DNA of 64,000 nt from positions 26,014,001-26,078,000 of the forward strand of contig OX621254.1 in the NCBI GenBank assembly GCA_951640165.1, written 5' to 3'. The position numbers were made by a program, and so were the translations under genes. The notes below the pieces were generated by a model. The model was not told the origin of the DNA. It saw only the letters and a program-made list of their open reading frames with translations, and ran no database searches. Positions 9,196 to 19,699 of this stretch are shown here, piece by piece. The DNA is from Pseudoips prasinana. Lineage: Eukaryota; Arthropoda; Insecta; Lepidoptera; Nolidae. Numbering within the stretch: position 1 is the stretch's first letter; each line of letters starts with the position of its first letter.

Positions 9196-11189
9196 TTGAT
9201 ACCCATAGGATTCTCGACTCCACCCAAGAGACCACGAACAGTCCTATTCGATGGATACTCTCCACTTATTGATGCCCTGTACGAAGATGCGCGTAGAAGC
9301 ATCAATAATGCCGACGTCGAGCTGTCGCCAGACTCTGCTGGTTTATTCCCAGAAACTGAGATCTCTTCTGTTTCCATGCGCAGCCATGAGTGCTTATTAA
9401 CCGAGGAAGAGACCAAGCGCTTACAACATTTCCTTGAGAGAAATGGAGCGGTATTCGTATCTAATGGCAAACCAACAACGGAGACTGAACATACCATTGA
9501 TACGGGATCACATAAACCTATAACTGTTCCACCATATAGGCTATCTCCAGTTAAGATGCAAACCCTGAAGGTAGAAATACAGAAGATGTGTGAACTAGGA
9601 GTTATTGTGCCGTGTTCCTCACCTTGGTCAGCGCCAGTCGTACTAGTTCCGAAAAAAGACGGCAGTACACGAGTCTGTGTTGATTACCGCCAGTTGAACG
9701 CGATCACGACTGCAGATGTGTATCCACTGCCACGTATTGACGATCTCCTGCACAGTGCTAAGCCTACGCGTTACCTGAGCACCATAGACCTCCGCGCCGG
9801 CTACTGGCAGATTCATGTTAAGGATGGAGACCAAGTAAAGACAGCCTTCATCACTCCTTTTGGTATGTACAAATTTTTAAGAATGCCATTCGGTTTACGA
9901 AATGCGCCTGCTACTTTTCAGCGCCTTTTGGACAGATTTCGCATATCCCTCAGTCACATTAAGCTCCTCATATATTGAGATGACCTAATAGTCATGTCTG
10001 CTAGTCTAGATGATCATTTTAGAGACCTGCAAGATGTTTTCAATCGCTTAAATGACTACAATCTCACAGCAACAAGGACAAGTGTGTTTTCTTCTGCGCT
10101 AAGGTCAAATATTTAGGACATTATATAACTCCTGATGGTCTTCAAGTAGATTCCAACAAAGTTGCTTCCATAATGAATATGTCTGCGCCAACAAACTTGA
10201 AGCATTTGATGTCTTTCCTACAGATGTGCTCATGGTATAGGAGATTTATCCCAAATTTTGCAAAGATCACCGAACCACTCTCTCGTTTGATGAAGAAGAA
10301 TTCTGTTTGGACCTGGAACGATGAACAGAAAACAGCATTTGACGAGCTGCAGAAACTTTTAGTTACGGCGGCAGTGTTGGCCCAGGCAGACCACACCAAA
10401 CCATTTACGATTAAATCGGACGCAAGTAACTACGCGATTGGTGCTGTTTTGGTGCAGGGGGAGGGAGAAAATGAGCATCCAGTTGAGTACGCTAGCCGCC
10501 TCCTCACTTCAGCTGAAAGAAATTATTCCACCACAGAACGAAAAGCACTAGCTGTAATCTGGGCAGTGAACAAATTTCGTGGATTCGTCGAGGGTACTAA
10601 TTTAACTGTACTGACTGATCATCAAGCCCTGAAGTGGCTTATGTCATTGAAGTCCCCAACAGGTCGACTAGCCCGATGGGCCCTGCAACTGCAACCGTAT
10701 AATCTGACGATTAAATACATCAACGGTAGAACGAATGTTGTCGCTGACACCTTGTCACGTCCTAACTGCGATCCTACAATGGAAAAAGACTGTGGAGTAT
10801 GCAGCATGGTAATTGATATGCCGAGGAAGAAATCAAAAGAAATAAGAGATGAACAATTAAAAGACAAAGACATAGAGAAAATAATCAGCGGACTAGAAGG
10901 AAACCAATATGAAAACGGAAGATATTGGAGTACAGAAGGATACCTTATGAATCATGGGCTGCTCTACAGGTACAGATCAGAAAATGATAATGAAAATGCT
11001 CAACTAGTTGTTCCCAAGCGTGTGTATCATGATGAAGCTTCCGCTGGTCATTATGGAATAGAAAAGACCATTGAACGCATTGCTAAGCGATACTTTTGGA
11101 AGGGTATGAGAACCCAAATAGAAAGTTATATCCGGAACTGTATCCAATGTCAACGATACAATCCAAGCAATCTCAAACCAGCGGGCTAG
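9196..11189 (+). pseudogene. Gypsy reverse transcriptase, RNase H and integrase zinc finger, broken
   Basis: RT motifs are clear: VVLVPKKDGSTRVCVDYRQLN, TIDLRAGYWQI and FGLRNAPATFQRL. The catalytic YxDD box is interrupted by TGA at 9976-9978 (Y-stop-DD). A frameshift follows between about 10060 and 10130. From 10173 the frame holds the rest of RT, RNase H (SDASNYAIGAVL, TDHQALKWL, DTLSRP) and the integrase HHCC finger (H at about 11029 and 11053; CIQCQ at about 11140). It closes at TAG 11187-11189. Three independent lesions mark this as dead. Confidence 0.85.
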
Positions 11190-12264
11190 CTCCAAACTAC
11201 GGCAGTCAACCAAAGATGTGAAGTCGTATCCTTCGATTTGTTCGGACCTTTACCTAAAACGGCTAAAGATGAGACATGGATCTTCATTATAGAAGACCTG
11301 GCTAGTAGATGGGTTGAGATATTCGCTTTGAAGCAAGCTACCGCAGAGGAATGTGCTAGAGTATTATTGGATGAGATCATCCTACGGTATGGCACACCAA
11401 GACGGTTCATTAGCGATAACGGGACGCAATTTGTTAGTAACGTGATGCAGCAATTGACATACTGTCTGGACATCGAACATGGATTTACTCCTGTTTATCA
11501 TCCCGAAACTAACTCTGTCGAAAGGCGCAACCGAGATTTAAAAACACAGTTGGCAATACTAGTAGGAGATAACCATGACAGATGGTCAGATCATTTGCCA
11601 AGCATACGTTTCACTATGAACACAGCTATTTGTTCATCTACTGGGTACACGCCAGCCTACTTAACTTTTGGCCGAGATCTTCGCACGATCGACCACATAA
11701 ATCATGATTTGCGACACAGTGCAAAATGAAAACTTTGTTTCTGAGATAACACCGAAGTTATTGATGATGGCCTCTACGTTGAAAAGAGCCCAAGAAATAC
11801 AAGAGATGAAAGAGGAGAAGCGAAAAGAATACGCTGATATGAGACGCCAACCATGTCCTAACTATCAGCCTGGAGATCAAGTTATGGTTGATGTTCATGC
11901 CTTAAGCAAATCGTCAAAAGGTTTCAGTGCTAAACTGGCACCTCGCCGAGATGGCCCGTACCTTATCAAAGACATTCATGGACCATCTTCTTTTCAGATT
12001 TCTGATCCCACCAGACTGCAGGGTTGTACCATTCCTCAGCCCTGCGTCCGTACCAGGGGTTGGCATCAGCCGCTCTACCCGAGCCGGTCTTGCCTTTACG
12101 CCGGCGAAAAAACAAGCCAACTCCACCGGAGGCCCTGGCAACACCTGCCAAGCCTCGACCCCGTGGAAGACCGCCAAAGAAGCAGCCGCCTACTTAAGTC
12201 CTGTCTACCTCACCGGGACGTCATCGGAGACAGAGGGGGAGTCTGTAGCATAACCGCGCGCTGA
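11190..12264 (+). pseudogene. Gypsy integrase core and C-terminus, broken
   Basis: This is in frame with the upstream piece after its stop. The integrase core shows SFDLFGPLP (first Asp), SDNGTQF (second Asp) and HPETNSVERRNRDLK (where the Glu is expected) at about 11230-11560. A stop at 11727-11729 and a frame change then lead into the C-terminal, chromodomain-less tail (YQPGDQVMVDVHALS) up to about 12060. The last ~60 codons are low-complexity and probably non-coding. Confidence 0.78.
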
Positions 12265-12609
12265 CGCCGCTCCGCGCGCGTATCTGTGTACCTGCCCCTC
12301 TCACCGTGCCCCCACTTTCACGCCCGCCGCCGCTGCCGGCTGCGGCCTGAGAGTATATAAAGGCATGCGCGCCCGGCATTTAGCAGTTCGGCTCGCACGG
12401 ACACGCTTCCTTTGGAACGGTCTCGGGCAGTTGAGCGCTCTCTGGCTTGCACGGTCGGCATCCGTCGCGGAACCGATATCGGGCAGTCATTCTTCATAGC
12501 TATTGTTATCAGTGTGTAGATTTTGTTTAAAGTAACGTTGTGAAAAGAACAATAAATATCCTTTGCACTTACATTGGTTTTGAGAGTGGTTTTATTAGAA
12601 CAACCCTTT
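12244..12609 (+). repeat. Gypsy 3' LTR
   Basis: It starts with TGTAGCATAA after a purine tract. A TATA box (TATATAAA, 12354-12361) and an initiator-like GCAGTTC near 12383 predict a start near 12385. AATAAA lies near 12549. The right end runs straight into a pentamer array, with no visible target duplication. Confidence 0.82.
12354..12386 (+). promoter_or_regulatory. LTR core promoter (TATA box plus initiator-like motif)
   Basis: TATATAAA is followed 31 bp downstream by the A of GCAGTTC, the spacing usual for insect TATA/Inr promoters. The same promoter has been lost from the left LTR. Confidence 0.6.
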
Positions 12610-14170
12610 TAATTTAATTTAATTTAATTTAATTTTATTTTATTTTATTTTATTTTATTTTATTTTATTTTATTTTATTTTATTTTATTTTATTTTATTT
12701 TATTTTATTTTATTTTATTTTATTTTATTTTATTTTATTTTATTTTATTTTATTTTATTTTATTCTATTTTATTCTATTCTATTCTATTCTATTCTATTC
12801 TATTCTATTCTATTCTATTCTATTCTATTCTATTCTATTCTATTCTATTCTATTCTATTCTATTCTATTCTATTCTATTCTATTCTATTCTATTCTATTC
12901 TATTCTATTCTATTCTATTCTATTCTATTCTATTCTATTCTATTCTATTCTATTCTATTCTATTCTATTCTATTCTATTCTATTCTATTCTATTCTATTC
13001 TATTCTATTCTATTCTATTCTATTCTATTCTATTCTATTCTATTCTATTCTATTCTATTCTATTCTATTCTATTCTATTCTATTCTATTCTATTCTATTC
13101 TATTCTATTCTATTCTATTCTATTCTATTCTATTCTATTCTATTCTATTCTATTCTATTCTATTCTATTCTATTCTATTCTATTCTATTCTATTCTATTC
13201 TATTCTATTCTATTCTATTCTATTCTATTCTATTCTATTCTATTCTATTCTATTCTATTCTATTCTATTCTATTCTATTCTATTCTATTCTATTCTATTC
13301 TATTCTATTCTATTCTATTCTATTCTATTCTATTCTATTCTATTCTATTCTATTCTATTCTATTCTATTCTATTCTATTCTATTCTATTCTATTCTATTC
13401 TATTCTATTCTATTCTATTCTATTCTATTCTATTCTATTCTATTCTATTCTATTCTATTCTATTCTATTCTATTCTATTCTATTCTATTCTATTCTATTC
13501 TATTCTATTCTATTCTATTCTATTCTATTCTATTCTATTCTATTCTATTCTATTCTATTCTATTCTATTCTATTCTATTCTATTCTATTCTATTCTATTC
13601 TATTCTATTCTATTCTATTCTATTCTATTCTATTCTATTCTATTCTATTCTATTCTATTCTATGCTATTCTATTCTATTCTATTCTATTCTATTCTATTC
13701 TCTTCTCTTCTCGTCTCTTCTCTTCTCTTCTCTTCTCTTCTCTTCTCTTCTCTTCTCTTCTCTTCTCTTCTCTTCTCTTCTCTTCTCTTCTCTTCTCTTC
13801 TCTTCTCTTCTCTTCTCTTCTCTTCTCTTCTCTTCAATTCAATTCAATTCAATTCAATTCAATTCAATTCAATTCAATTCAATTCAATTCAATTCAATTC
13901 AATTCAATTCAATTCAATTCAATTCAATTCAATTCAATTCAATTCAATTCAATTCAATTCAATTCAATTCAATTCAATTCAATTCAATTCAATTCAATTC
14001 AATTCAATTCAATTCAATTCAATTCAATTCAATTCAATTCAATTCAATTCAATTCAATTCAATTCAATTCAATTCAATTCAATTCAATTCAATTCAATTC
14101 AATTCAATTCAATTCAATTCAATTCAATTCAATTCAATTCAATTCAATTCAATTCAATTCAATTCAATTC
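12609..14170. repeat. Pentanucleotide array, left part (four successive motifs)
   Basis: In register, blocks of AATTT and TATTT (12609-12772), TATTC (about 12773-13700), TCTTC (about 13700-13834) and AATTC (13835-14170) follow one another. Adjacent blocks differ by one or two bases of the same five-base unit. A short ATC run follows, which is the tail of the RTE element. No gene is present; long frames here are an effect of a period not divisible by three with no stop in the unit. Confidence 0.97.
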
Positions 14171-17100
14171 ATCATCATCATCATATCAGCCGAAAGACGT
14201 CCACTGCTGGACAAAGGCCTCCCTCAAAGATCTCCACAATTGCCGGTCTTGCGCTATCCGCATCCAGCGTTTTCCAGCGACCCGCACAAGATCATCGGTC
14301 CATCTTGTAGGGGGCCTGCCCACGCTGCGTCTTCCGGTTCGTGGTCGCCACTCGAGAACCTTTCTGCCCCAGCGGCCGTCGGCTCTACGAGCTATGTGCC
14401 CTGCCCACTGCCACTTCAGCTTGGCAATTCTTAGGGCTATGTCGGTGACTTTGGTTCGCCTGCGGATCTCATCATTTCTGATTCGATCTCGCAGGGAAAC
14501 TCCAAGCATAGCCCTTTCCATTGCTCTTTGGGTGACCTTGAGCCGCCTGATAAGGCCCATAGTTAGCGACCACGTCTCTGTTCCGTAAGTCATCACTGGC
14601 AACACACACTGGTCGAAGACTTTCGACTTGAGACACTGCGGTATTTGGGACGAGAAGATATTACGTAGCTTCCCGAACGCTGCCCAGCCGAGTTGGATTC
14701 TACGATTGACCTCCTTCTCGAAGTTGGACCTGCCTAGTTGGATGGTCTGTCCTAGGTAAATATAGTTCTCTACAACTTCGAGTGCAGAGTCTCCAACCTT
14801 AACTAGAGTGGGTGCAACATGGATGTTTGACATAATTTTCGTCTTATCCATGTTCATTTTCAGACCCACTTGTTGAGAGACTCTGCTGAGGCCATCGAGC
14901 ATTGTACCGAGGTCGTCAAGGGTCTCAGCCATGACTACTATATCGTCGGCAAATCGAAGGTGGGTGATGTACTCGCCATTGACATTAATGCCAAAGCCTT
15001 TCCAGTCCAGAAGCTTGAAGACATCTTCCAATGCAGCGGTGAACAGTTTCGGAGATATAACATTTCCCTGTCTCACACCTCGCTGCAAGTGGATAGGTTT
15101 CGAGTTCTGGACCTGGAGTCGCACTGACATAGTGGCGTTTTCGTACAAACACTTTAACACCTCGATATACCGGTAGTCGATTTGGCACCTTTGGAGAGAC
15201 CTCAGTACGGCCCAAGTTTCGATCGAATCGAAGGCTTTCTCATAGTCCACAAACGCTAAGCATAATGGCTGGTTATACTCTTCGGTCTTCTGTATAACCT
15301 GCCGCAGCGTATGTATGTGGTCTATGGTACTAAAGCCTTTACGGAAACCGGCTTGTTCGGGAGGCTGGCAGTCGTCAAACCTGCGTGCGAGACGATTCGT
15401 AATAACCCTCGAAAACAACTTGTAAACATGGCTCAGCAGTGTGATGGGTCTGTAATTCTTCAAGAGGGTTTTATCACCCTTTTTGAAGAAGAGCACCACC
15501 ACACCCCTGTGCCATGCTTTTGGCGTTTGACCTTCTAGTATGACGGAGTTAAATAACTTCTGAAGGGCCCGTAGGATTGGTGTACCACCCGCCTTCAGAA
15601 GCTCTGCCGTAACTCCATCATCACCAGGCGCCTTGTTGTTCTTAAGCTGTTCGAGAGCCATTCTAATCTCGCACAGGCTGACGTCCGGGATGTCGTCGGT
15701 GAAGTGTTGGGTTAGTCGTGCTCTGGGATCTGAGGCACAACTATCGACAGGTGACTGGGTTTTCGCATACAGCTGTCCATAGAACCTCTCGATCTCTCCC
15801 AGCAACTCAGGTTTAGACGTGACGATTCTGCCATCCTCAGTCTTCAGCTTCGTCAGTTGGCTCTGTCCAACAGACAGTTCTCTTGCAAACACTTTAGAGC
15901 CTTTGTTCCGCTCAATGGCTTCTTTAATACAATTTGTATTAAATTGGCGCGTGTCGCGAGTCAAAGACTTTGAGATCTGTCTGTTGAGCTGCCGGTATCT
16001 GGTAGCATCATCAGAGGATGTCAGAACCATTTTCCGTCTTTCGTCCATAAGCTGCAGGGTATAATCCGAGATCTTTTTGGTTCTGTTTGTACGGTGGGCC
16101 TTGAAGACCTTAGACCCAGCCGTATGGACAGCTTCTACGAGCCTGTCATGGTATGAGTCCACTTCCTCGCAATCTGCTAGGCATTCGAAACGGTTTTGCA
16201 GTTCGAGCTGAAAGGGTTCAGGGTTTTGGATGTGGATGGGTAAAGGTCGGAGCGTAGACTTTATCAGTCGGGACCTCTGGAGCTTGACATTTAGGTTCAA
16301 TGAGCCTCTCACCAGTCTGTGATCGCTCCCGGTTTTAACCATATTGATCACTGAGACTTCATTGAACACCTGTCTACTCGTCGACAAGATAAAGTCTATC
16401 TCGTTTTTTGTTTTACCATCGGGGCTTACCCAGGTCCATTTGCGGTTTTCCGACTTCTTGAAAAAGGAGTTCATCATAAAGAGTCCCTCCTTCTCCATGA
16501 AGTCGGCCAACATTTGGCCCCGGGGATTCCGGTCTCCAGTTCCAAATTGCCCCACTTTCAGCTCATTCCCGAATCGTTTACCCAGCTTCGCGTTAAAGTC
16601 CCCCATGACCACAGTGAAATAAGAGTTCGAGGTATGTATGGCTCTAGAAATATCCTCATACATGACCTCAACCTCATCGTCGGAGTACGTCGAAGTCGGC
16701 GCGTAAACCTGTATGACCTTCAACGAATACCGCTTGGTAATTCTGAGTATAAGGTACGCAACCCTAGTCGACACACTCTCGATTTTCACTATGTTGTGTA
16801 CGAGGGACTTGTGGACTATGAACCCAACACCACCTTGGGACAGTTGGTCGCCTTCCCGGAAATAGAACAGATTCCCGGATTTCAGGATTATCGTGTCCTC
16901 CCCCTCTCTTCGGACTTCAGATAATCCTATTATGTCCCAATGTAACCTGCTCAAATCTTCCTCCAGTTCGATCATCTTCTCGTCGGTCCGCAGTGTGCGT
17001 GTGTTGTATGTTGCCAGGGCCAGAGGTCGTCGGTTTTGGTAACGCGGAATCTGCCGGGGATTCTTAGCACCCCCTGCCCTGCCGTAACCACGGCTGTTAC

Positions 17101-17348
17101 CACGGCTGGGAATAGCAGGGCTACCGGGGACTGGGGGCCGCGGTTTAATTGTGTCCTTCATTTGAGGGGATCTGCCATAATCGCCACGCTTGGCAAACGG
17201 GTTGGCGATCACAGTAAGGTAGAAATTGGTACTCATAAGAACGCTGCTGCCCATTCTCTGGTATATAATATATTCCCTCGGGACGACTTCTACGTCCCCC
17301 CACGGGATGAGAGGGGGTGGTGATATTCTCTAGGCCGTCACCACACAG
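14171..17348 (-). mobile_element. RTE-clade LINE, apparently full length (copy 1)
   Basis: It starts on the minus strand at about 17346 (TGTGTGGTGACGGCC) and ends in an (ATG)n tail at 14171-14185. It is inserted in the AATTC/CAATT part of a pentamer array, so target duplications cannot be seen. The same start and the same tail bound the second copy at 19636-22981. Confidence 0.9.
14186..17254 (-). CDS. RTE LINE polyprotein (endonuclease and reverse transcriptase)
   Basis: One open frame of 1,022 codons with no stop. The N-terminal ~70 residues are basic and glycine/arginine-rich. The apurinic-type endonuclease covers about residues 80-320 (YNTRTLRT, LSEVRREGE, VMGDFNAKLGK, SDHRLVRGSLNL). Reverse transcriptase covers about 520-800 (NNKAPGDDGVTAELLKAG, LLKNYRPITLLS, LAFVDYEKAFDS, RGVRQGNVISPKLF, and FADD at the active site). 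A C-terminal region has HIARRADGRWGRKVLEW. Such ORFs are often mis-annotated in insects as craniofacial development protein 2-like. Intactness suggests a recently active source or a young copy. Confidence 0.92.
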   Translation of the reverse strand: MGSSVLMSTNFYLTVIANPFAKRGDYGRSPQMKDTIKPRPPVPGSPAIPSRGNSRGYGRAGGAKNPRQIPRYQNRRPLALATYNTRTLRTDEKMIELEEDLSRLHWDIIGLSEVRREGEDTIILKSGNLFYFREGDQLSQGGVGFIVHKSLVHNIVKIESVSTRVAYLILRITKRYSLKVIQVYAPTSTYSDDEVEVMYEDISRAIHTSNSYFTVVMGDFNAKLGKRFGNELKVGQFGTGDRNPRGQMLADFMEKEGLFMMNSFFKKSENRKWTWVSPDGKTKNEIDFILSTSRQVFNEVSVINMVKTGSDHRLVRGSLNLNVKLQRSRLIKSTLRPLPIHIQNPEPFQLELQNRFECLADCEEVDSYHDRLVEAVHTAGSKVFKAHRTNRTKKISDYTLQLMDERRKMVLTSSDDATRYRQLNRQISKSLTRDTRQFNTNCIKEAIERNKGSKVFARELSVGQSQLTKLKTEDGRIVTSKPELLGEIERFYGQLYAKTQSPVDSCASDPRARLTQHFTDDIPDVSLCEIRMALEQLKNNKAPGDDGVTAELLKAGGTPILRALQKLFNSVILEGQTPKAWHRGVVVLFFKKGDKTLLKNYRPITLLSHVYKLFSRVITNRLARRFDDCQPPEQAGFRKGFSTIDHIHTLRQVIQKTEEYNQPLCLAFVDYEKAFDSIETWAVLRSLQRCQIDYRYIEVLKCLYENATMSVRLQVQNSKPIHLQRGVRQGNVISPKLFTAALEDVFKLLDWKGFGINVNGEYITHLRFADDIVVMAETLDDLGTMLDGLSRVSQQVGLKMNMDKTKIMSNIHVAPTLVKVGDSALEVVENYIYLGQTIQLGRSNFEKEVNRRIQLGWAAFGKLRNIFSSQIPQCLKSKVFDQCVLPVMTYGTETWSLTMGLIRRLKVTQRAMERAMLGVSLRDRIRNDEIRRRTKVTDIALRIAKLKWQWAGHIARRADGRWGRKVLEWRPRTGRRSVGRPPTRWTDDLVRVAGKRWMRIAQDRQLWRSLREAFVQQWTSFG

Positions 17349-18745
17349 TTCAATTCATGTCAATTCAATTGAATTGAATTCAATTCAATTCAATTCAATT
17401 GAATTCAATTCAATTCAATTCAATTCAATTCAATTCAATTCAATTCAATTCAATTCAATTCAATTCAATTCAATTCAATTCAATTCAATTCAATTCAATT
17501 CAATTCAATTCAATTCAATTCAATTCAATTCAATTCAATTCAATTCAATTCAATTCAATTCAATTCAATTCAATTCAATTCAATTCAATTCAATTCAATT
17601 CTATCCTATCCTATCCTATTCAATTCAATTCAATTCAATTCAATTCAATTCAATTCAATTCAATTCTATTCTATTCTATTCTATTCTATTCTATTCTATT
17701 CTATTCTATTCTATTCTATTCTATTCTATTCTATTCTATTCTATTCTATTCTATTCTATTCTATTCTATTCTATTCTATTCTATTCTATTCTATTCTATT
17801 CTATTCTATTCTATTCTATTCTATTCTATTCTATTCTATTCTATTCTATTCTATTCTATTCTATTCTATTCTATTCTATTCTATTCTATTCTATTCTATT
17901 CTATTCTATTCTATTCTATTCTATTCTATTCTATTCTATTCTATTCTATTCTATTCTATTCTATTCTATTCTATTCTATTCTATTCTATTCTATTCTATT
18001 CTATTCTATTCTATTCTATTCTATTCTATTCTATTCTATTCTATTCTATTCTATTCTATTCTATTCTATTCTATTCTATTCTATTCTATTCTATTCTATT
18101 CTATTCTATTCTATTCTATTCTATTCTATTCTATTCTATTCTATTCTATTCTATTCTATTCTATTCTATTCTATTCTATTCTATTCTATTCTATTCTATT
18201 CTATTCTATTCTATTCTATTCTATTCTATTCTATTCTATTCTATTCTATTCTATTCTATTCTATTCTATTCTATTCTATTCTATTCTATTCTATTCTATT
18301 CTATTCTATTCTATTCTATTCTATTCTATTCTATTCTATTCTATTCTATTCTATTCTATTCTATTCTATTCTATTCTATTCTATTCTATTCTATTCTATT
18401 CTATTCTATTCTATTCTATTCTATTCTATTCTATTCTATTCTATTCTATTCTATTCTATTCTATTCTATTCTATTCTATTCTATTCTATTCTATTCTATT
18501 CTATTCTATTCTATTCTATTCTATTCTATTCTATTCTATTCTATTCTATTCTATTCTATTCTATTCTATTCTATTCTATTCTATTCTATTCTATTCTATT
18601 CTATTCTATTCTATTCTATTCTATTCTATTCTATTCTATTCTATTCTATTCTATTCTATTCTATTCTATTCTATTCTATTCTATTCTATTCTATTCTATT
18701 CTATTCTATTCTATTCTATTCTATTCTGTTCTATTCTATTCTATC
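17349..18745. repeat. Pentanucleotide array, right part
   Basis: CAATT units (about 17350-17600, a few GAATT variants at the edge) pass through three CTATC units into CAATT again (17618-17665), then CTATT units to about 18745. The motif set is the same as on the left of the RTE element, so a single array was split by the insertion. Confidence 0.97.
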
Positions 18746-18988
18746 CTGTGTTACATACAATTTTAGATTTCTATAAACTATAGATGTATATGTACATTCA
18801 GTCAAAAAAGTATCGGGAATGGATGATTTGTTTAAGGTTCCAAATTCAAATTTTTGGTTTTTTGTTGTCGTTAGATTGGCACAACTGTTTTCCATTTTGG
18901 CGCGGAGTTTGAGTTGCATCTGTTATTTATATTAATTACAGTGCTGGTTTTAGTAATATCATATATAGTGTGTATTGCGAATTTCATA

Positions 18989-19635
18989 ATGGACAAATAT
19001 ATCGAACAAAGAGTTTGTCTTAAATTTTGCATCGCTAATGGAATTTCGTGTTCGGAGTCACTGAAAATGTTACAGAAGGCTTAAGAGTGGTTTAAAGCTT
19101 TCAAAAGCGGTCGAGATGTGATGAAAGATTTGCCTCGCTCTGGTAGGCCATCAACGTCTGCAACTGAAGTTAACATCGCAAAAGTGAAGGAAATAGTGAC
19201 TGAAAATCCTCATTCAACTCTGAGAGAGATAGCCGCCGAACTTTCTGTATCTCACGAGTAGATTCGTACCATTTTAACTAATCATTTGGATATGAAACAT
19301 GTTGCCGCTCGGCTAGTCCCAAAAGATCTGAATTTTCTCCAAAAACTCAATCGCATGAAAGTCGCTGAGGACATGGTAGAACGAGTCAATTCCGACCCAA
19401 CATTCATAAAACGCATTGTTACTGGTGACGAGACGTGGGTTTACGAGTTTGACATGCAAACTAGTCAACAAGCTTCGGAGTGGCGCCTTCCAACTGAACC
19501 GAAACCGAAAAAACCACGCCAAAGTCGATCAAAAGTCAAAGTCATGTTAAATGTTTTCTTTGACTATCGCGGTGTTGTGCACTCTGAATTCTTACCGGAC
19601 GGTCGAACGGTAAATAAGGAATATTATTTGAGCGT
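18989..19635 (+). pseudogene. mariner transposase, N-terminal half
   Basis: From an ATG at 18989, the helix-turn-helix region is recognisable (SGRPSTSATE, STLREIAAELSVS). It contains two stops, TAA near 19082 and TAG near 19259, and a small deletion. The first catalytic Asp is present in TGDETWVYEF. The coding sequence is cut after NKEYYLSVL by the RTE insertion. Dead copy. Confidence 0.85.
19626..19635 (+). repeat. Target-site duplication of RTE copy 2, left
   Basis: ATTTGAGCGT here is repeated at 22982-22991. The ten bases bracket the RTE element exactly. Confidence 0.85.
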
Positions 19636-19699
19636 CCTGCTGTGTGGTGACGGCCTAAGAATATCACCACCCCCTCTCATCCCGTGGGGGGACGTAAAA

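Larger units (their letters stand above)
7357..12609 (+). mobile_element. Ty3/gypsy (Mag-like) LTR retrotransposon, degenerate
   Basis: The order is LTR, gag, protease, RT, RNase H, integrase, LTR. The left repeat (7357-7590) matches the last ~235 bp of the right one (12375-12609) with only a few differences. A TGGCGC primer-binding site follows at about 7596, and a purine-rich tract (12229-12243) precedes the right LTR. Pol carries several stops and frameshifts, so the copy cannot move by itself. Assignment to the Mag group is from gag and RT style and is less certain than Ty3/gypsy. Confidence 0.88.

Noticed and set aside
13662..14588. Long frame with SILFY- and NSIQF-type repeats
   Set aside because: A pentamer array read in any stop-free frame gives this. 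No composition or start signal of a gene.
17317..18783. 488-codon frame of the same type
   Set aside because: Also an artefact of the pentamer array right of the RTE element.
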